Below, one piece after another: positions 1 to 23,001 of a stretch of DNA of 64,000 bases. Both the position numbers and the translations under genes were made by a program. The DNA comes from Struthio camelus. Taxonomy: Eukaryota; Chordata; Aves; Struthioniformes; Struthionidae. Where the stretch lies: assembly GCF_040807025.1 (NCBI RefSeq), contig NC_090953.1:2498501-2562500 (forward strand), read 5' to 3'. How positions within the stretch are numbered: the first letter of the stretch is position 1; each line of letters opens with the position of its first letter. The notes below the pieces were generated by a model, which was given only the letters and a program-made list of their open reading frames with translations, was not told where the DNA came from and searched no databases.

Positions 1-3000
1 AATGACTCCAGTCAACTCTATGCCATCAAAAATTTTAAATCATATTAATTGTCCGTGACAAGGTGCAGTAACACTTACTTTTTTGAATGCAGGAAGATTG
101 AACTCTAGATTCCTGTTCTCCTTTTCCAGACTGTGTTAGCAATGGAAGGAGTATCAATAGGTGTGAGAATACTTCTAACTCAGTACCAAGCTCAGGCAAG
201 CCACTTCCTCCAACTCTTTGTTCATTTTCAGTCAAAGCGTAGTCATCCTCCCTACCAAATCCATCCTTTCTCACCCCAGCACCACCCCTTTTATTCTGCT
301 GAAACTGTTCTTGCTAAAGGCTCTCATTTTCTGAGTGCTTCCTTCAGAGAACGAACATTTCCTCCGCTTCATCTTCCTGTAGGAGTTCTACATCTTCAGT
401 CCCCTTCCCTTCTCCATCTTCTTTAATCTCAGCAGTAAAAAAAATTAGGAACAAAAAAAAAAAAAAGAGGAGCAGCCTTTCTCTCTGTTGATGACTAATT
501 AATCTGCCTTTCTACTCCACAGCTGCAGAGTTGGAACACTTTAAAATAAAGTCAAATTATCTGATTACAGTGTACTTCGCTAGAAGTGCTCAGGACCGAC
601 AGTTTCTCTCAAATGATTTTACTCCAATTAAAGCTAAAGTTATTGATGAAGTTATAGTTTTATGGAATTTTAGTATTCACACTTCACTGTGCACAAGTGA
701 GCCCGGCAAGGCTAAGCAAGCATGGCTGGAAGCTCAGACTCAGGTACAAACTCACATACACTACTTTGCCAGATAGTTCTCTGCTATTAAAACGGGGATA
801 CTGCTGCTCTACTTCGCTGGAGTATAGAGAAACTAACTGTGACTGGCATGGGGAACAAAGACAAATAAATACAAAGAGCAAAGAAAAAAACAAAGATTTT
901 ATCTAATGCTGTTACATACTCACAGTTTTAATATTTCAGCAATAAAAAGTAAGCTGAGGACAGATCTAACTTATGCTGAAGTCAATGAAAGGTCATTTGG
1001 CTCCAGGTTCCTCTGGGCATTGGAGAACAGCATTGTATATCGCTCCAGGGAAAGAAAGGGAATTAAGAGGAAGGGGACGCAACAGCATTTTTGTGAGAAA
1101 ATGTGAGAGTATTAATCATGAACAATTGAGAATATTAATCTTTACTTCACTGCAGAAGTAGTATCTAATCTAGTATTAAGTTACATTGAAAAGTTAGGTA
1201 CTTGGACTTGCAATTGCGTCTACCTGAAGGTCAGCAAGCAGTTCTCTCTTCTATTCTAGTGATAACAGGAGCACTATCATATATAAAAACTGATCTTTGT
1301 GTAAAATAAGCTGCCTAGAACGGAAGTTTGCATTAGTACAAGCACAAAAACAAGCACAAAAACATCCATGTCTTATCATAATTTGGATAAGCAGACAGTA
1401 ACAGAAAATGGTAGTTCTTGGGGCAATATCATTAGTTCTACAGTCTCTAGTGAAAAATTTGTCAAACACACAAAAAGGTATAAAAGTGAAATATAGTAAT
1501 TAAGACCCGGGCTTTATCGATTGTGTGGCTTAAGTAATTTTTCACTACAAACATAAGATTTAATAAGTATAAGTAGTTAAAGATCCTGACTTGGCTGTAG
1601 TCATTAGCATGTAATTGAACTGGTAAAAAAAGATCAGTTAAAGCTATGTTGATTACCACCTTATCTTTGAAAGGCAATTAAGGACCTCAATCACTGCAAC
1701 AAGATTTGATTGTGCAGCCTTTATTGGACATTGATCTTTCAGCAAAGCGCAGTTACATTTTCCATTAATTTACAGTAACGCAGTTTAACTCAGATACCTG
1801 AGACCGTTGACCTAGGTAAGATGTAATGCTAAGCACTCGTTTAGGTTAAGATGCCCCCAGCAGTCATTACTGTTTAAAAAGGGACTGCTACAAGAAGTAG
1901 CTATCTGATCCTCTGGGTTTAGAGTAAGGTTTCATTTCTCTGAAGTAGTTAAGTGAGGTGAAACAAAGCTCTTTGCCTTTTTATGTCATCTCTCACTCAT
2001 TTAAACATCATCCTTGAGTACAGTAGAGAGATAATTAAGGCAAGAGTTACAAGATAAACTACATTTTGTTTCAAATGGCAATGGAGCAAATCAAATCAGC
2101 AAAAAGTTAGAAAGGTCATTTTGCAGTTGAATCATCTATAACAAAATATCAACATAATTGTGTGCGTTATGTATAGCATAATACATACAAAAAGAAAGCT
2201 GCTAATTAAAACAATTACAAGGAAATTATTGGGGAGCAAAGGAATAAAGCCTCATTCCTTACAACTTTGCCTTTTGAAGCAGTGGGGTTACAAGACAACC
2301 CAAAAGGGTCCTCACAGGCAAGAGACAGCAGTTTGGTGCTTCATATGCAAATACATAAGGCATCTCTGAATAAAAAAGTTAGAAACTCTTATTCAAAGTC
2401 ATCTTTTATTCTCCTTAGTTCAAACACTTGGATTTCTCTATAACGGAAGACCCTGTTCTCCTCATACTGGATTGTCTGTTTAGGGTCTGACAGCTACAAA
2501 GCGAGAGAGTTTATGGTGATGGGGATTAGAAAGCTAACACAGCAAAGTTTCCACTGAGTGCTGAGGTATCACAGAACTGCAAATTGCTAGCTCATCCTTG
2601 CTTGCCATTCCCATGTGCCCCAGAGCCTTACAGAGATTTTTCTTTAGATAAGATAGGACGACTCTTTCTGGCCCTTTTTGTCCCTTAACATGGAATTCCA
2701 TCTTACATTCAGGCTGAAGCTCAAGCGTAAGTGATAAAAAAAGATACTAAGAAGTAACCCTTTAAAGCAAAAAGGACATGAAAGCCAGATAAGTATTTCA
2801 CCTTTGGCTGAAGACAACCAAGTAGGTTTATATTCATACTTGAAAGTGATTTTATCATGATTCATTAACTCAAGCATTAGCCCTTATAAATAGCTTATTT
2901 TCCTTTTAAGAACTCTAATAGGCTTTCTAAAAGTGTTAATGAAACTAGTGAATGATACTATATTTGCACTCTGCCCTCATACATCTTCTAGTTCATCCTT

Positions 3001-4300
3001 TAGCATGATCAACTTCATAAGAGCAAGAGGTCTATTGATTTTTATGTAATACAAGAAAATATTACATTTGCTTAATTGTTACACAGTGAGATCATTGAAC
3101 AAGAAATCAAGTCTCTATTTAATGCTGCAAGCAGCACAGAATTGCAGTAATCAATAGGGTAGTTTGTCAAAGATGTTCTCTAAGGAGACTTGCCCATCAC
3201 TGTATGGACAAGGAGTCATGCTGCCTGCATTTATTGAAAAACAGGTAAGCAAAGTCAGCAGTACACATTATCAGAAATCAAACAAGCTGCAGTGAGTGGA
3301 GGTGCAACTCCAATGAAGAGCTGTATTTATAGTCTGGTAATTAAAAACCATTTTATCAACCTTGCGTTGAGACTAAACCTCTACAGTGAGATATTGACAA
3401 GATCTGTGGCAATGAATGAGCAGTATTTGACTTAAACTTATGAGCTGCAGTTATTTAACTTTACCCAATACAGCGAAATTCAGTTCTAGAAAAATGCCAA
3501 CAGTCAGTTTTATTATTAATGATGCTTCTAGTAATACTATCTCTTCATCTCTGAGACCCATTTAACTAGTGTCAAGAATATTCTCCAAAATTAAATACAG
3601 TAATGTAAATGCTTCTTTGATTAAAGTGTAATTTAGTGTTGCTTTTAGAAAAATCACATGTATTGCTTCATTAAGTGGGAAACAGTTCCATTATCTGGAA
3701 TTAAGTAAAAAGTATTTAAATTACATTATACTGCAGTCACAGCCTGAGAGTCACTTATTTGGGAACAGAGATTCTTTTCTCCCCTCCAAAAACAATCCCT
3801 ACCCATTTCACATTTATATTCTAATTTATGGAAATTGGAATAAATAACTTACGTCACCAGATTTGGAATTCGGAATGGACAGGATTATATCTGCCAGCAT
3901 TAAACTCAGCACAAATAATATATCCTTTACAGGTGTTTCTGCTGTTCGAACTAATTATGCAGCTATTCTGTACTTTCCACTATCCAAATAATTCCCCAAA
4001 AGCTTTTTCTTTGCCTAGGATTCCAGCTGAATTTAAGTCTTTTCTCCATCATGTTTGCCTGTTCTCAGTTACAACTGGAGAAATTAGCTGTTTTGTATCA
4101 AAAACTGAGGATAATGGTCTTCTCATTCTCCTGCATTATTTAAAAATAACAACAACTTGTAAATTCATGCACGGAACTGAATCTTTTAGATTAGCTGGGT
4201 TTTGTCACTTACCTATAAAGCAATGAGACAAAAACAAAATTACAAATACCCGGAGTGCAAGAATTGCAGAAAACACAAGCATAAAACATATTTTAGATAT
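1..4300. other. Intergenic DNA downstream of C15orf61
   Basis: AT-rich single-copy-looking DNA between the end of C15orf61 and the left edge. Open frames here are short, and none is flanked by convincing splice sites or resembles a family I recognise. The longest (plus strand, 3828-4226, 132 codons) has no coding character I can see. There is a short A run at 453-466. In the human arrangement the next gene downstream would be MAP2K5 on the same strand; no MAP2K5 exon or CpG-island start is visible, so it must begin further left. Confidence 0.6.
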
Positions 4301-4306
4301 TTTATT
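4301..4306 (-). terminator. C15orf61: Candidate polyadenylation signal of C15orf61
   Basis: The minus strand reads AATAAA here, about 525 bases past the C15orf61 stop codon. It is the first canonical hexamer I noticed downstream on that strand. This would give a 3' UTR of roughly half a kilobase. Transcript ends would be needed to confirm it. Confidence 0.4.
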
Positions 4307-4829
4307 TAAATATCATGTGAAGACATATGATACATGCATAATCTTCTGGGGTGGTGTTTTTCCAAAAGTCTTCCAAGCACTTGTGAAGAGTCAGTGTCAT
4401 TCATTCATTAAATTCAACTATGACAATTAACGTGTTAATCAAACATCTAGTCACAGTCTATATCCAAGCAGCTTATAATTACATCCACTGTTCTGAGGAA
4501 GTTTCCTTACCCACATGCTACAGTTTGGTTCTGTGAGGTGGTAGATATATCTTTTTTAAATATTCAGAAGTTTGTTCAACAGTTCTAATCACTGACGTTA
4601 GCAAATTCTAACACCCCTAGAAACACTAATTCTTCTTAACCTCTGCAAAAATAAATCTCTTACCATAAAGAAAAACACAATAAAGTCTCCTAAAGACAAC
4701 ATATTGAGTAAAAACAGACACTGAAAAAATGGAGAATTGCCTTCAGCTTTTTGTATTCTGAGGCAGTAGATATTTGTGGCAGCTGTAACATGGAAACCCA
4801 CCAAATGACAGGTACTTGAGGGCATGATT

Positions 4830-7303
<2,474 letters not shown>

Positions 7304-7320
7304 CTACAGTATGAATCAGA

Positions 7321-10300
7321 TGAACACGAGTGAGAGAAAAATTGTATTTAGGCCACGTTACAGATACACAACATCGATTTTACTTGGTGAAATTTGACCG
7401 CGAGGCTGGATGTTGAAATAGTTCGTGGAACATGTTAAGACCGCTTTGAAGAGAAATGTTTTAAAATCATAACTAAGGACCTATGATTTATCTAAATAAA
7501 AACTAAGGTTTTGAACCATTAAACATTCTATCTGAGAAAAAAAAACACTGTGCAGAAGAGTAAACTGAGAAATGGGAACAGATTTTTTTCTTCTAATAAT
7601 TACAAGCAATATCTCAAACTCAGCAATCTTAAACCATTGAGCTATGTAGTATGAATGTGCTAATTAATCAATTACTACCCAGCAATGCACCCTGTTTATT
7701 TACTGTAATGTACTACATGTGTGCAGAACCAGTAATTATTAATCATTGCCAGTAACAAATTTGACTCAAGTTCACCTTCCTATAATTAACAGAGCATATA
7801 GTTTGCTTTAATATCTTTCTTTGTTAGTGGCAACAATGACTGAGGCTAAGAAAGGAATCTGATACTGCGGTTCACTGAGGTGAAGGGCTGTCCCAATGTA
7901 ACGTGGTCTAAGAGCGATACTCTGCTATTATATTTCATGGTCAAAATTACTTCCAATAAATACATGTTGCTTGTAAAGCTACGGAACATATGTGATAGCA
8001 ATTACTTTTTTAAAAAGTAAAGTTTTAAAAAGTATTAATTTCAAGATATTTGCAGGTAAATTTATGTTGCTGTTACTGGTTAAAGTGCACGAAGAAGGAG
8101 AAATAATTCTACAGCCTCTGGCAACGTAACCTTTCACTAGCTACGAGCGTGTAGATGCATGTCTACTTGCACAACATAGATGCAATGAAATATCATCTGT
8201 ATTTACAAATGAGTAGCAAAACATTGCATACTTCAAGAGTATGCAAGAATCATGGCCAGTCATCCAATTTTTCAAAGGTGAGGCTGAAAGCATTTTGGAA
8301 CGTCATTCCACACGTATTCCCTTTAGTAATATTTGGCTGCACAGTTAAGGTCTCTGTGTTTGTTGCATTCTGGTATAGCCTTACATTGTTTCTTATATCA
8401 AAACAGTCTCCTGACAGTCTTCATCTTTGTGATGAAGCTGAAAAACAGTCTAACCATTCTTTAGTCAAGAAGATACACTCAATTAAATTCATGAAGGTTG
8501 TTAACCACTGTAGTACCTAATCTTTAGTGCCTGACTGCTATAACAACATCTGTGGTAAAAAAAGAAATACAGAGTATCCCTATACCATAAGGAGTACCTC
8601 AGATCCATAATACATTAATCTGCTTAATGGGAAACCATACTAGGCAGTGAGAGTGAAATGCTGAGGATCACAATAGTCATATTTCCAGGGCTTTGTTACC
8701 TTAACCTAGATTCAAGGTAATGAATTCTCCTGAACTTTCCCTTTGAATGAGGTATCAAAGATCTTTCAAGAAATGGATAAGGTCAATATTTCAAAAGACA
8801 GCCGGAAGAGCTTGTGCTGATGGTCTCCTTTCTTGGCTTTGCGCTCAGAGTTCTCACTTTGAATGTGGAAACTTGGGCTGAATACCTTTGTTTGTTTGTT
8901 TGTTTGTTTGTTTTGCAAGACTTTAAGCACGGCTCTCTGAACACAGAGACTCAGGTTCCAGTATCTAGTCCAGGCAATGTTTAATGCAGAACACTTCAAA
9001 GATAACTGACCAGGACCTGGGATGTCAAGAAAAGTCTCCCATCTATTGTAACCTTATGTTGTGGAGGTGCTCACTCTAGCTCTCAAAATGTTTGCATGGT
9101 CAGCGCAAAGAGGAAGAGCTTTTGCAGGAAGGATCAAAAGTACTTTCAAGCGCACTGCAAAATACCCTAGAGTTAACGGTTAGAGCACTCCCAAATGAGC
9201 AGTGGGTTTCCATATTTTCAGGAAAAAGGAAATTCAGTGTAGATCTACTTGTATAAAAGAGCTGTACTTTGTGAAAGGCTGTTCTGCTTTTTGATTTTGA
9301 AACAGGCCTCCAAGTTTATGGATCTTGAAAGAACAAAGCTGTGAGACAGCAACTGAGCTATCAGTATTGTTAAGACCAACAGCAGAAGCCACAAAAATAC
9401 GTGGCTGCCATGATACGTGGCAGCACGTGCACTGCTAAGTGACAGTCTACAGGACAGGAATCACAATACTCTAAACAGCTCCTTTACACTTGCATGGAGA
9501 AGTAATTTGGTTATGTAAGGCATCTTTTAAGATGACCCAGGGTGTCTAAGGATGCTGAAAAAGCTACACTGGCCTTTGGTGCATTTTGCCTTGAGACATT
9601 TCTAGCCGCACCTTGAACAAGCTTAGGTGCCTGGGAAAATGTATTGGTAAACATCTAGGCACGTACAGATATCTGAGCGCTTCCAGTACTGGATGGCAAC
9701 AGAGTGAGGAGAATAACCTGGAACGGGTAGCATGTATGCTACAGACAGTATGTAAATTTCTGCAAAAACATGTTTTACACAGCTATATTTTGAAGTAACC
9801 TTTCATGATCCTTGAATGCATGTCTTTATTTGCAGCCCTGGCCCATCACAAGCATGAAACCTTTATTTTAATTTCCTTTTGCAGTCACTGCCAAACCCCA
9901 TTTCCCTTCATCTCATTCCGCAAACATTCCTCCACACCTTGCAGCTGTGGAACCAGCCTGGGTTTTTGCTCTGTCATTAGCTGCAGAATTCTTTGGCAAT
10001 TTCTGATGCGCAATCGTGCCTGAGCCCCCTTTTATGTTCTGAGTCCTACATTTCCTACTTGCTCCATTTTCTTTCCAGCCTAGATCATGTTATGAATAGT
10101 GCTAAAATTCGAGCTACAATTCAAGAACTCATGTCATTCCTTCAGTGAGTAGGAATAAATAATCTAGTGGTTTGAGTGCAAGAACCATGACTATGTTTCT
10201 GATGTATATTTTTTTCTTGGAAGATTAGAATTTCAGTTTATAGCTGCTGTGTTGCTGAAAAAAATACATTTTTGGCACCAGCAGCATGGGAGTTGAATGT

Positions 10301-12777
10301 GAGAAACTGTAAAGCAGTTTCAATTCTTCCATCAGTGCAAGGCTCAGAAGTGTTAATAGTAATTAAAAACTTTTTTCCTCGAAATACATTTCACACTTTG
10401 CACATACTGAGAAATCTCTCTCACCATGGGAACTTTTAGATCACTTGGTCTATGCAAAAACAGGTACAGTTTTCTTTTGTCAGAACAGAACAAAGACATA
10501 AGGAAGTGCAGGTTTCATTTACTCCTAGGACGCTGAAGTCTATGAAGTGCCAGTGAACTAATGAGCCTCTCAGACCTTATGTTGTTCTGGCTTGGATCAA
10601 GGCTTCATTTTTCTTAACCCTTAAGAAACTAGCTAACTCCTACGCTGATGTTGCCATGCTCTCCCATGCCTCCTTCCCCCTCAGAGTATTGTTTTTATTG
10701 ACCAAATTGGGGCATTATATACTTTGGATATGAAGCTAGGTGAGAAATCTAGAAGGAGTTTCTTGGCAGCAAAATATGAGAGAGTATATTACAAATGTGT
10801 TGAGGAAAAAGTCATAAAAACATCCTGGTTTGCAGGCCCTCAGAGTACAAAAGATAAAAAAAAAAAAAAAAACACCTCTTGTCCTATCTGAACAGAGCTG
10901 TGTCTGAAGAACTAAGCGATTATACTATGCATTTTGACATATTATTTCTTGTCAAGGGAGATCCTTGTCGTACCCACCACAGCCAAAAAAACCCTTCTGT
11001 TACTTTCATTTCTAATCATAGAGGAAAAAGACTTCTAGGAAGCAAATCCATTGGCTAAATCTCAACATTAGAAAAATCTGCATGGGCCCTGGTGTATCCA
11101 AAACCAAGACAATATCAAGATTACATGACAGAAAGGAACAAAAATTGTAAGCAAATGCGTCCTTTTAGATTTTTATTTGAAGAGCAGGTTGGCATTTATG
11201 TAAAACATTCTCATCTGTAATGAATTACCTCTGCAACTAAGATAGAAAAAAGGCTAACACAAAAGATTATGCATGAAGCTTATAGACCAAAGACCCAGAG
11301 AGACATCAGAAAAGCAGGGCACTGATCTGCTGCAACTGCTTGGTCACATTGATGGTCACTTGCCTTACAAACTGATTTTGCTTGAACTTTTTGGGAAGTA
11401 AGCTTAAAGATACTTACCATGCTCAGGACTGTTATATACAGCCAGTAGAGAAAGATAAGATGTACAGTACAATTTAGAATGTGTTATCTTTCTGGATGAG
11501 ATGACAGATTTGATGGATAAAGATAATTGTACAAATATAACAGATGTTGGTAAGACTTTCCTGTAACAGCACATAGCAATTCCTATAAAAGAAAGTCAGC
11601 AGTGCCTGAAATATAGAATATATTTGATGGATACATAGATCTCCCAAAGTCATGGTATATCAGAAACCATAATACAACACGTATGATTCTAATGCTCTTC
11701 TCAGAATCTGTTGCTGAACCAATGTTATTTTCAATAATTTGGAAGTGAACATAACTGCTGCCAAAGTCTGCAGACCACAAGAAATAGCAGAATGATAACA
11801 AGAAGGACAACCAGCTCTAAAGAGGAGTTGGGGTTGCTGGGCTTATTGATACAATAGCGTGTCTAAGCGTGTTACTTACAGAAAAAAGAATACGGGACAT
11901 GCTCTTAGGTTGGGAAGAAGAGGGAGGTTCGCTTGAAAGGGAGTTTGGGGTCACAGGATTCTTTGCAAATGAGTATGATCTGCTAGTACGATTTAGTGAC
12001 AAGACAGCACGATCCCTCTATATATACTGAGGGCCATATAAAACAGAAGAAAGTGGCATTTTCATTGTATTAGTACATCAGTGAGAAAATCATTGGAATA
12101 TTTTATCAAGTTTGGGTACAATGCTTCTAGAGGGATGTTAGCAAACCAAACCTGACTCAGGAGTTTTGGTTCAAGAAACAGAAAGATTCATCCCACAAAG
12201 AGAGGGGTTATTTTGTAGTAAACAATTCTTCGTTTTCGTTTTCTCAGATAAAGGCATAACAAGATCCAATTGCTGGAAGTTGATGGTAAACAGATGCAGA
12301 CTATGTTTAAGGCACTGCTTTAACAGTAAGGATAATTAACCAATGGGAAAATTAACTAGGGATTTGGTGGTTTGTTTGCCACCTATTTTTACGTAGATAT
12401 GACAAGCTCAGTTATATGTTATCGGCTTGATGGAGGAATCGTGGTAAAATTATAAGGCGTGCGCTTTGCAGGTGGAAGTAGATTGTCTCCTCTGCCTTAG
12501 ACACTATGGTTCTATTAACAAGATTTTTAAAATAGATATTGTACTTCAGGTTTCACAATAGGAACATCAGGGACATTTGTATGATCATCTGCTTTTCACC
12601 AGTTTCTTTTTGTGAAATAAGGGATACGCTATTAAACATTACACTCAAGTATCATTGACATAGACTGTCTCGGTTAATATTAATTCACAGTACAAAGGAA
12701 AACCAAACCTGTTCTTACAGATGAGAGTTTGTCTGCGGAAGCATAAAGAATATGGCACTTAAAACGCTTTCTGTTAA
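7321..12777. other. Intergenic region and IQCH 3' UTR
   Basis: 5.5 kb between the C15orf61 CpG island and the IQCH stop codon. The right part must contain the IQCH 3' UTR. A minus-strand AATAAA near 11168-11173 is one possible end (a 3' UTR of about 1.6 kb), but I cannot prove it. Contents I can point to are a TTTG microsatellite at 8888-8914 and a run of 16 A at 10857-10872. No further coding exon was recognised. Confidence 0.6.
8888..8914. repeat. TTTG microsatellite
   Basis: About seven uninterrupted TTTG units. A simple tandem repeat, possibly the decayed tail of a retroposon on the minus strand, though no element body was recognised next to it. Confidence 0.9.
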
Positions 12778-12879
12778 CTATTCTTTCAGAGCATCTGCTT
12801 CAGAATGTTGCTCTTCTTCCAGTTTCAGTTTGTTTTCTGCTGTAATTCCTAGAATTGCTTCAATATCTTGAATTGCCAT
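12778..12879 (-). CDS. IQCH: IQCH, last coding exon (C-terminus and stop)
   Basis: The exon follows a TGTTACAG acceptor and starts in phase 0 with MAIQDIEAILGITAENK. It continues through an acidic, Lys/Glu-rich stretch and ends ADALKE before TAG: 33 residues in all. It joins cleanly to the phase-0 end (GETNFK) of the exon at 14270. The short helical, charged tail is probably exposed. It is too short to show up in a simple open-frame search, and the call rests on the splice site, the phase and its fit to the family C-terminus. It is residues 536-568 of the part of IQCH visible here. Confidence 0.85.
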   Translation of the reverse strand: MAIQDIEAILGITAENKLKLEEEQHSEADALKE

Positions 12880-19199
<6,320 letters not shown>

Positions 19200-19325
19200 C
19201 TGGAGGTCAAATCCAACACCATGAGCTTTACACATCTGGAGGAGAACATTATAGTAGATTACTGAAAGGTTGGAGTGCCTCAGCTGACTGCTTGCTACTG
19301 CACAGCGGTTGCTTACCGGAGAAAG
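19200..19325 (-). CDS. IQCH: IQCH exon, 42 codons
   Basis: Acceptor TTTTCTCTAG at 19326 and donor CAG|GTATAA at 19199, phase 0 at both ends. It reads LSPVSNRCAVASSQLRHSNL, then SVIYYNVLLQMCKAHGVGFD and LQ: residues 406-447 of the visible part. The RHSNLSVIYYN and CKAHGVGFD stretches look like a folded alpha/beta segment of the IQCH C-terminal domain. It joins in frame to the exon ending EETKT upstream. The exon is too short to stand out by length alone, and the phase agreement is the main support. Confidence 0.85.
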
Positions 19326-22300
19326 CTAGAGAAAACAACACAGGACTCTTCATTTTCATACCATTTTATATCAGACACTGATAATTTGCTATTTAAACAA
19401 ACAGCTTTTTTGCTCAGTTGTATTCATGTAAATATGGAGTAAGTCCATTGACTCCATGTAGAGGAATTCCCATTCATAACAATGTCTGTTGAACACAGAC
19501 ATTTCTATGCAGCAGGATTCTATTCTCACCTTATACTGTACATAAAACCTTAGATTATAGATAAGCTCTACTGAATCAGTCTTTATGAACCACATTCTGA
19601 TATTTTTACAGCTTCATTAGTACCTGAACTCTGTGTAATCATTCTAAATGGATACGGTCAGGATATTCTAAGTCCACCCTCCTATGCAGAAATATATGTT
19701 CTTCTGGAGTCAAAGCTCAGCTTTCTTCTTGATAGCAGAAATTCCAGGGTGGATAACTAATAGTTTTTGCACTGGGAAGAAAAGGTTTTAAACAGATTTT
19801 CTAAAGCCAAATTTTAAGCTGGTTTCTCCAAGACTGAGGATGCAACTCCTGCATTAGTGTGCATAATTTTTCCAGCAAGATTGTAAGGAGACTAGGCCCA
19901 GTGATTCCAAGGAGTTTCTAAACCACAACACCTTGTAGTTTTGCTCTGCCTAAAGGCTTGATACTGGACTGAGTACACAAACGATCCTGTGCTGCTCACC
20001 CTGGAACAGGAGAGCACCAAGAGTACAACCATTCCAAGATCAGTCCTATGTGGCAATCATTGCTGAATTAATGCCAAGGAAATATTAATTCTAACTCGTC
20101 CTTTATTAAAATGTCAGAATTGTCACAAAGTAATTAACACTTACTGTAGAAAACCTTAAATCTTAAATATTGTTCTTAATTAACTTAGAGTTTAGAGTGA
20201 CTAAGGGTTGTATTTATAGGAAAGCACGCAGCTGAGATCTGAGTGGGAGGCTATGCAGCAATGACATTCGACACCAGAGCACACATACCACATTTAGCAG
20301 CACTCTGGAGGCTACGTTCCCCTCAATTCCCTGGCAAATCCGTACCTGACTTAGGAGAAGAGCCTAGTAATAGATCTGATGTGAGCTATACAACTGATCT
20401 CAGCGGAGTTCATACTGTGGATAAAAGTCAGTACAACATTTGAGTTTAAACTCTATCAGTGCTTAAGACAAAAAAATAAAGGTGTTGAGTAGAATTGAAA
20501 AGAGATGTTCTCCCAAAGTAAGGCTTTCCTGTGATATTCTGTGTAATATTGGGCTGTTTGTTCAAGAATGGGGATACTGCACGTTGAAGCATGTAATTTA
20601 CAGTATTTTTTCTAAAATGATATTTGTTTTGACATTGACTCATTGAGGTTGACATAGTTGAAATCCTTATATAATACATCTCTGCCTGAAAATTAATCAT
20701 GTTTATAATATTCTGAGAATTAATAACACCCATTGCTCAAGTCATTAACTTAAAAAAGGAGCTTCCAAAATCTGTTCTCTGCAGTAGGGGACCACAAATA
20801 AATGAATGCTTGATAAAATAATCCAAGTAGCAGTTTAACAAGCGTAAACTTGAATGTGGCTGCAATAACACAGAACTATTGTTTAAGGGTTGGCATCAGG
20901 TTGATGAGGTGCTTATTTCAGCTACAAAGCATGCATACACATGCATAATGAACTGCAGTATGAATTATTAATGTGTTGCTTATTTAGCCTCATCTGTCTA
21001 GAAGATAATGTATCCTAACTATAATGAGTGATTGGTTTTGTACATAATTACAGTAGCAGCAGTATCTAGGAAATTTGTTCTTTCAAAGAAGGATTTCTAA
21101 AAATAAAATCATCATACAAACTCAGTTGCTGCTCCATTTTATCAAAATCAAACCTACCAGGACTGAGCATATATAATAAATTAAAAGGGACAGAATCATT
21201 ATTAACATCATAATTTTACACAAAGTGTTTTACTTAATCATTCATTACAGATCATATGCTGTAAAAGCATTTGTCTCTTGTTTTGTTTGTTTTTTTCTAG
21301 AGCTATTTTCAGAGTACTTTTTTGTAGTTAACTCTTAAGGAGATAAGAACCTGAGAAATACAGAAAGAAGGAAAAATAGAGTGACAATTTATGTTAATTC
21401 TCACAGAATTTTAATTAAAAAAAGTTGCTACTTGATTACTTTTCATTTCTAAAACTTGTTCTACTGGGACTAATCATATCTAATTTACTTCTCTCCAACC
21501 AAAAGTGGTTGCTCGACAAGAACAATAGATCAAGAGCTCATTAACCTCTAAATTATAGCTCTATGACATTTTTGGAATGGTGCGACATTCCTCCTCTACG
21601 TACGAGAAAACAGTGTTGTGAATCTTCTGTCAAAATGTGTAAAATAGCATATGTGTTTTATATATATGTATTTATATATACCCAATGCATCTATATAGGT
21701 ACATCTATATACATATCTTTTTCATATTCTCTGTCTAGAGGACTGTACGTTTTTGTTTCTTCCTTTTTTAGAGGGACAATCTCAAGGCTGATAGGCCGTA
21801 TTAAGGCATGCATAAAGATTGATCTAATATAACAAATCAGCATAATAAGCAGTAATCACTGTATGTTAACCATGCATCTGTGATTATAGGGATTTCAAAG
21901 CAATGTACAAATATCGTCTTATTTAAAATCACATCATCATTGTGAGGCACTATCAGGAACGCTCTCTTAGAGTTTTCAGAGAGCTTAAGGGTGAGCTCCA
22001 GAAGAAGAAATAGGTGTCACAGTACTCAACATTTCTGAACTGCGTGGCCACCAAAACCAAACCTACAATCTTGAGCACCTTGGCTTGGTATACAACACCC
22101 ACAGAGAGCTGAGCACTCTGGAATTCATAACCTGTGATACACCACGTGCAGAAGAATCTAAACTGGCAATAAAAAACAGTGAGATCGAGAAGGGGGCATC
22201 GATTGTTTAAGCTTTTCTCCTCTTGAGGGCTTAGTTATCTTGCTCTGCGTTGCAGACAGGTGCCTTCTTCCAGCTGGGATTCATAACCCTGGACCAGAGA

Positions 22301-22833
22301 CAGCAAGCAAGAGGGAGCCTGACTCCTGATGAGGGAACTCACATTGGCTAGGGTGCCACGAATTCTTCTCCCTGTTCAAATGACTGCGTCCATAATTAAC
22401 ACTGAAGAATTAGACGCCGCCAGCGCTACGCAGAACTGAATGAAGGCTCTGAGGATGAAGATTTGGGTTTAACTCAATGACTGCTTTTAAGGTACTCCTA
22501 CTGTCAGGGGAGTGCTTTGACCTCCTGCCTTGTTTTTGCAACATATAAAGTACCACATTTCTTACAATACAAAAACTACACAGAATGCTTAGAAGTTTGT
22601 TGCTGCCATAAATCAATATTATTGAATATAAAGGACAGCTAATCAGGCATCCGCAAACACCCAGAACATCTGTTTTAATTTCTGCTGTGATGGTGTCCCA
22701 ATTTTTTTAATAATCTTCTAAAATTTAATAGTAGTAGTCCTGTTATTCAGCTCCAGGACAGTGATCTAGGACACATTTTAACTTTTGAGTAATCTCCATT
22801 AATAATTTTATTTGTAAACAAATTATTGCTTAC
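19326..22833 (-). other. IQCH: IQCH intron
   Basis: 3.5 kb intron with donor GTAAGC and acceptor TCTAG. Mostly AT-rich, with a TA-rich patch around 21656-21712. No gene or recognisable young repeat was seen. Confidence 0.75.
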
Positions 22834-23001
22834 AGTTTTTGTTTCTTCACGCTGAATACGTTGGCTTTTCATTTTCCTTGAACCAAGTGATACTTCAAAG
22901 AGGCTAGAGCGACAATCCAGATTTCCATCTGTCACATACAACATGAGCTGAGTCAAGGCCAGCTGGTCACTATAGCAAAGGTCAAGGTCTGTTGCCCACA
23001 C
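22834..23001 (-). CDS. IQCH: IQCH exon, 56 codons (ATP-grasp-like domain, C-terminal part)
   Basis: Acceptor GATTAG and donor ACT|GTAAGC, phase 0 at both ends. It starts VWATDLDLCYSDQLALTQL and continues MLYVTDGNLDCRSSLFEV, then becomes basic and polar (SRKMKSQRIQREETKT), probably a linker. It encodes residues 350-405 of the visible part. The opening ATDLDLCYSD sits where an ATP-grasp enzyme would normally carry its Glu-x-Asn metal-binding motif (see findings). Confidence 0.93.

Noticed and set aside
3828-4226. Plus-strand open frame of 132 codons left of C15orf61
   Set aside because: AT-rich composition, no family resemblance, no promoter or splice signals. It lies partly over the probable 3' flank of C15orf61.
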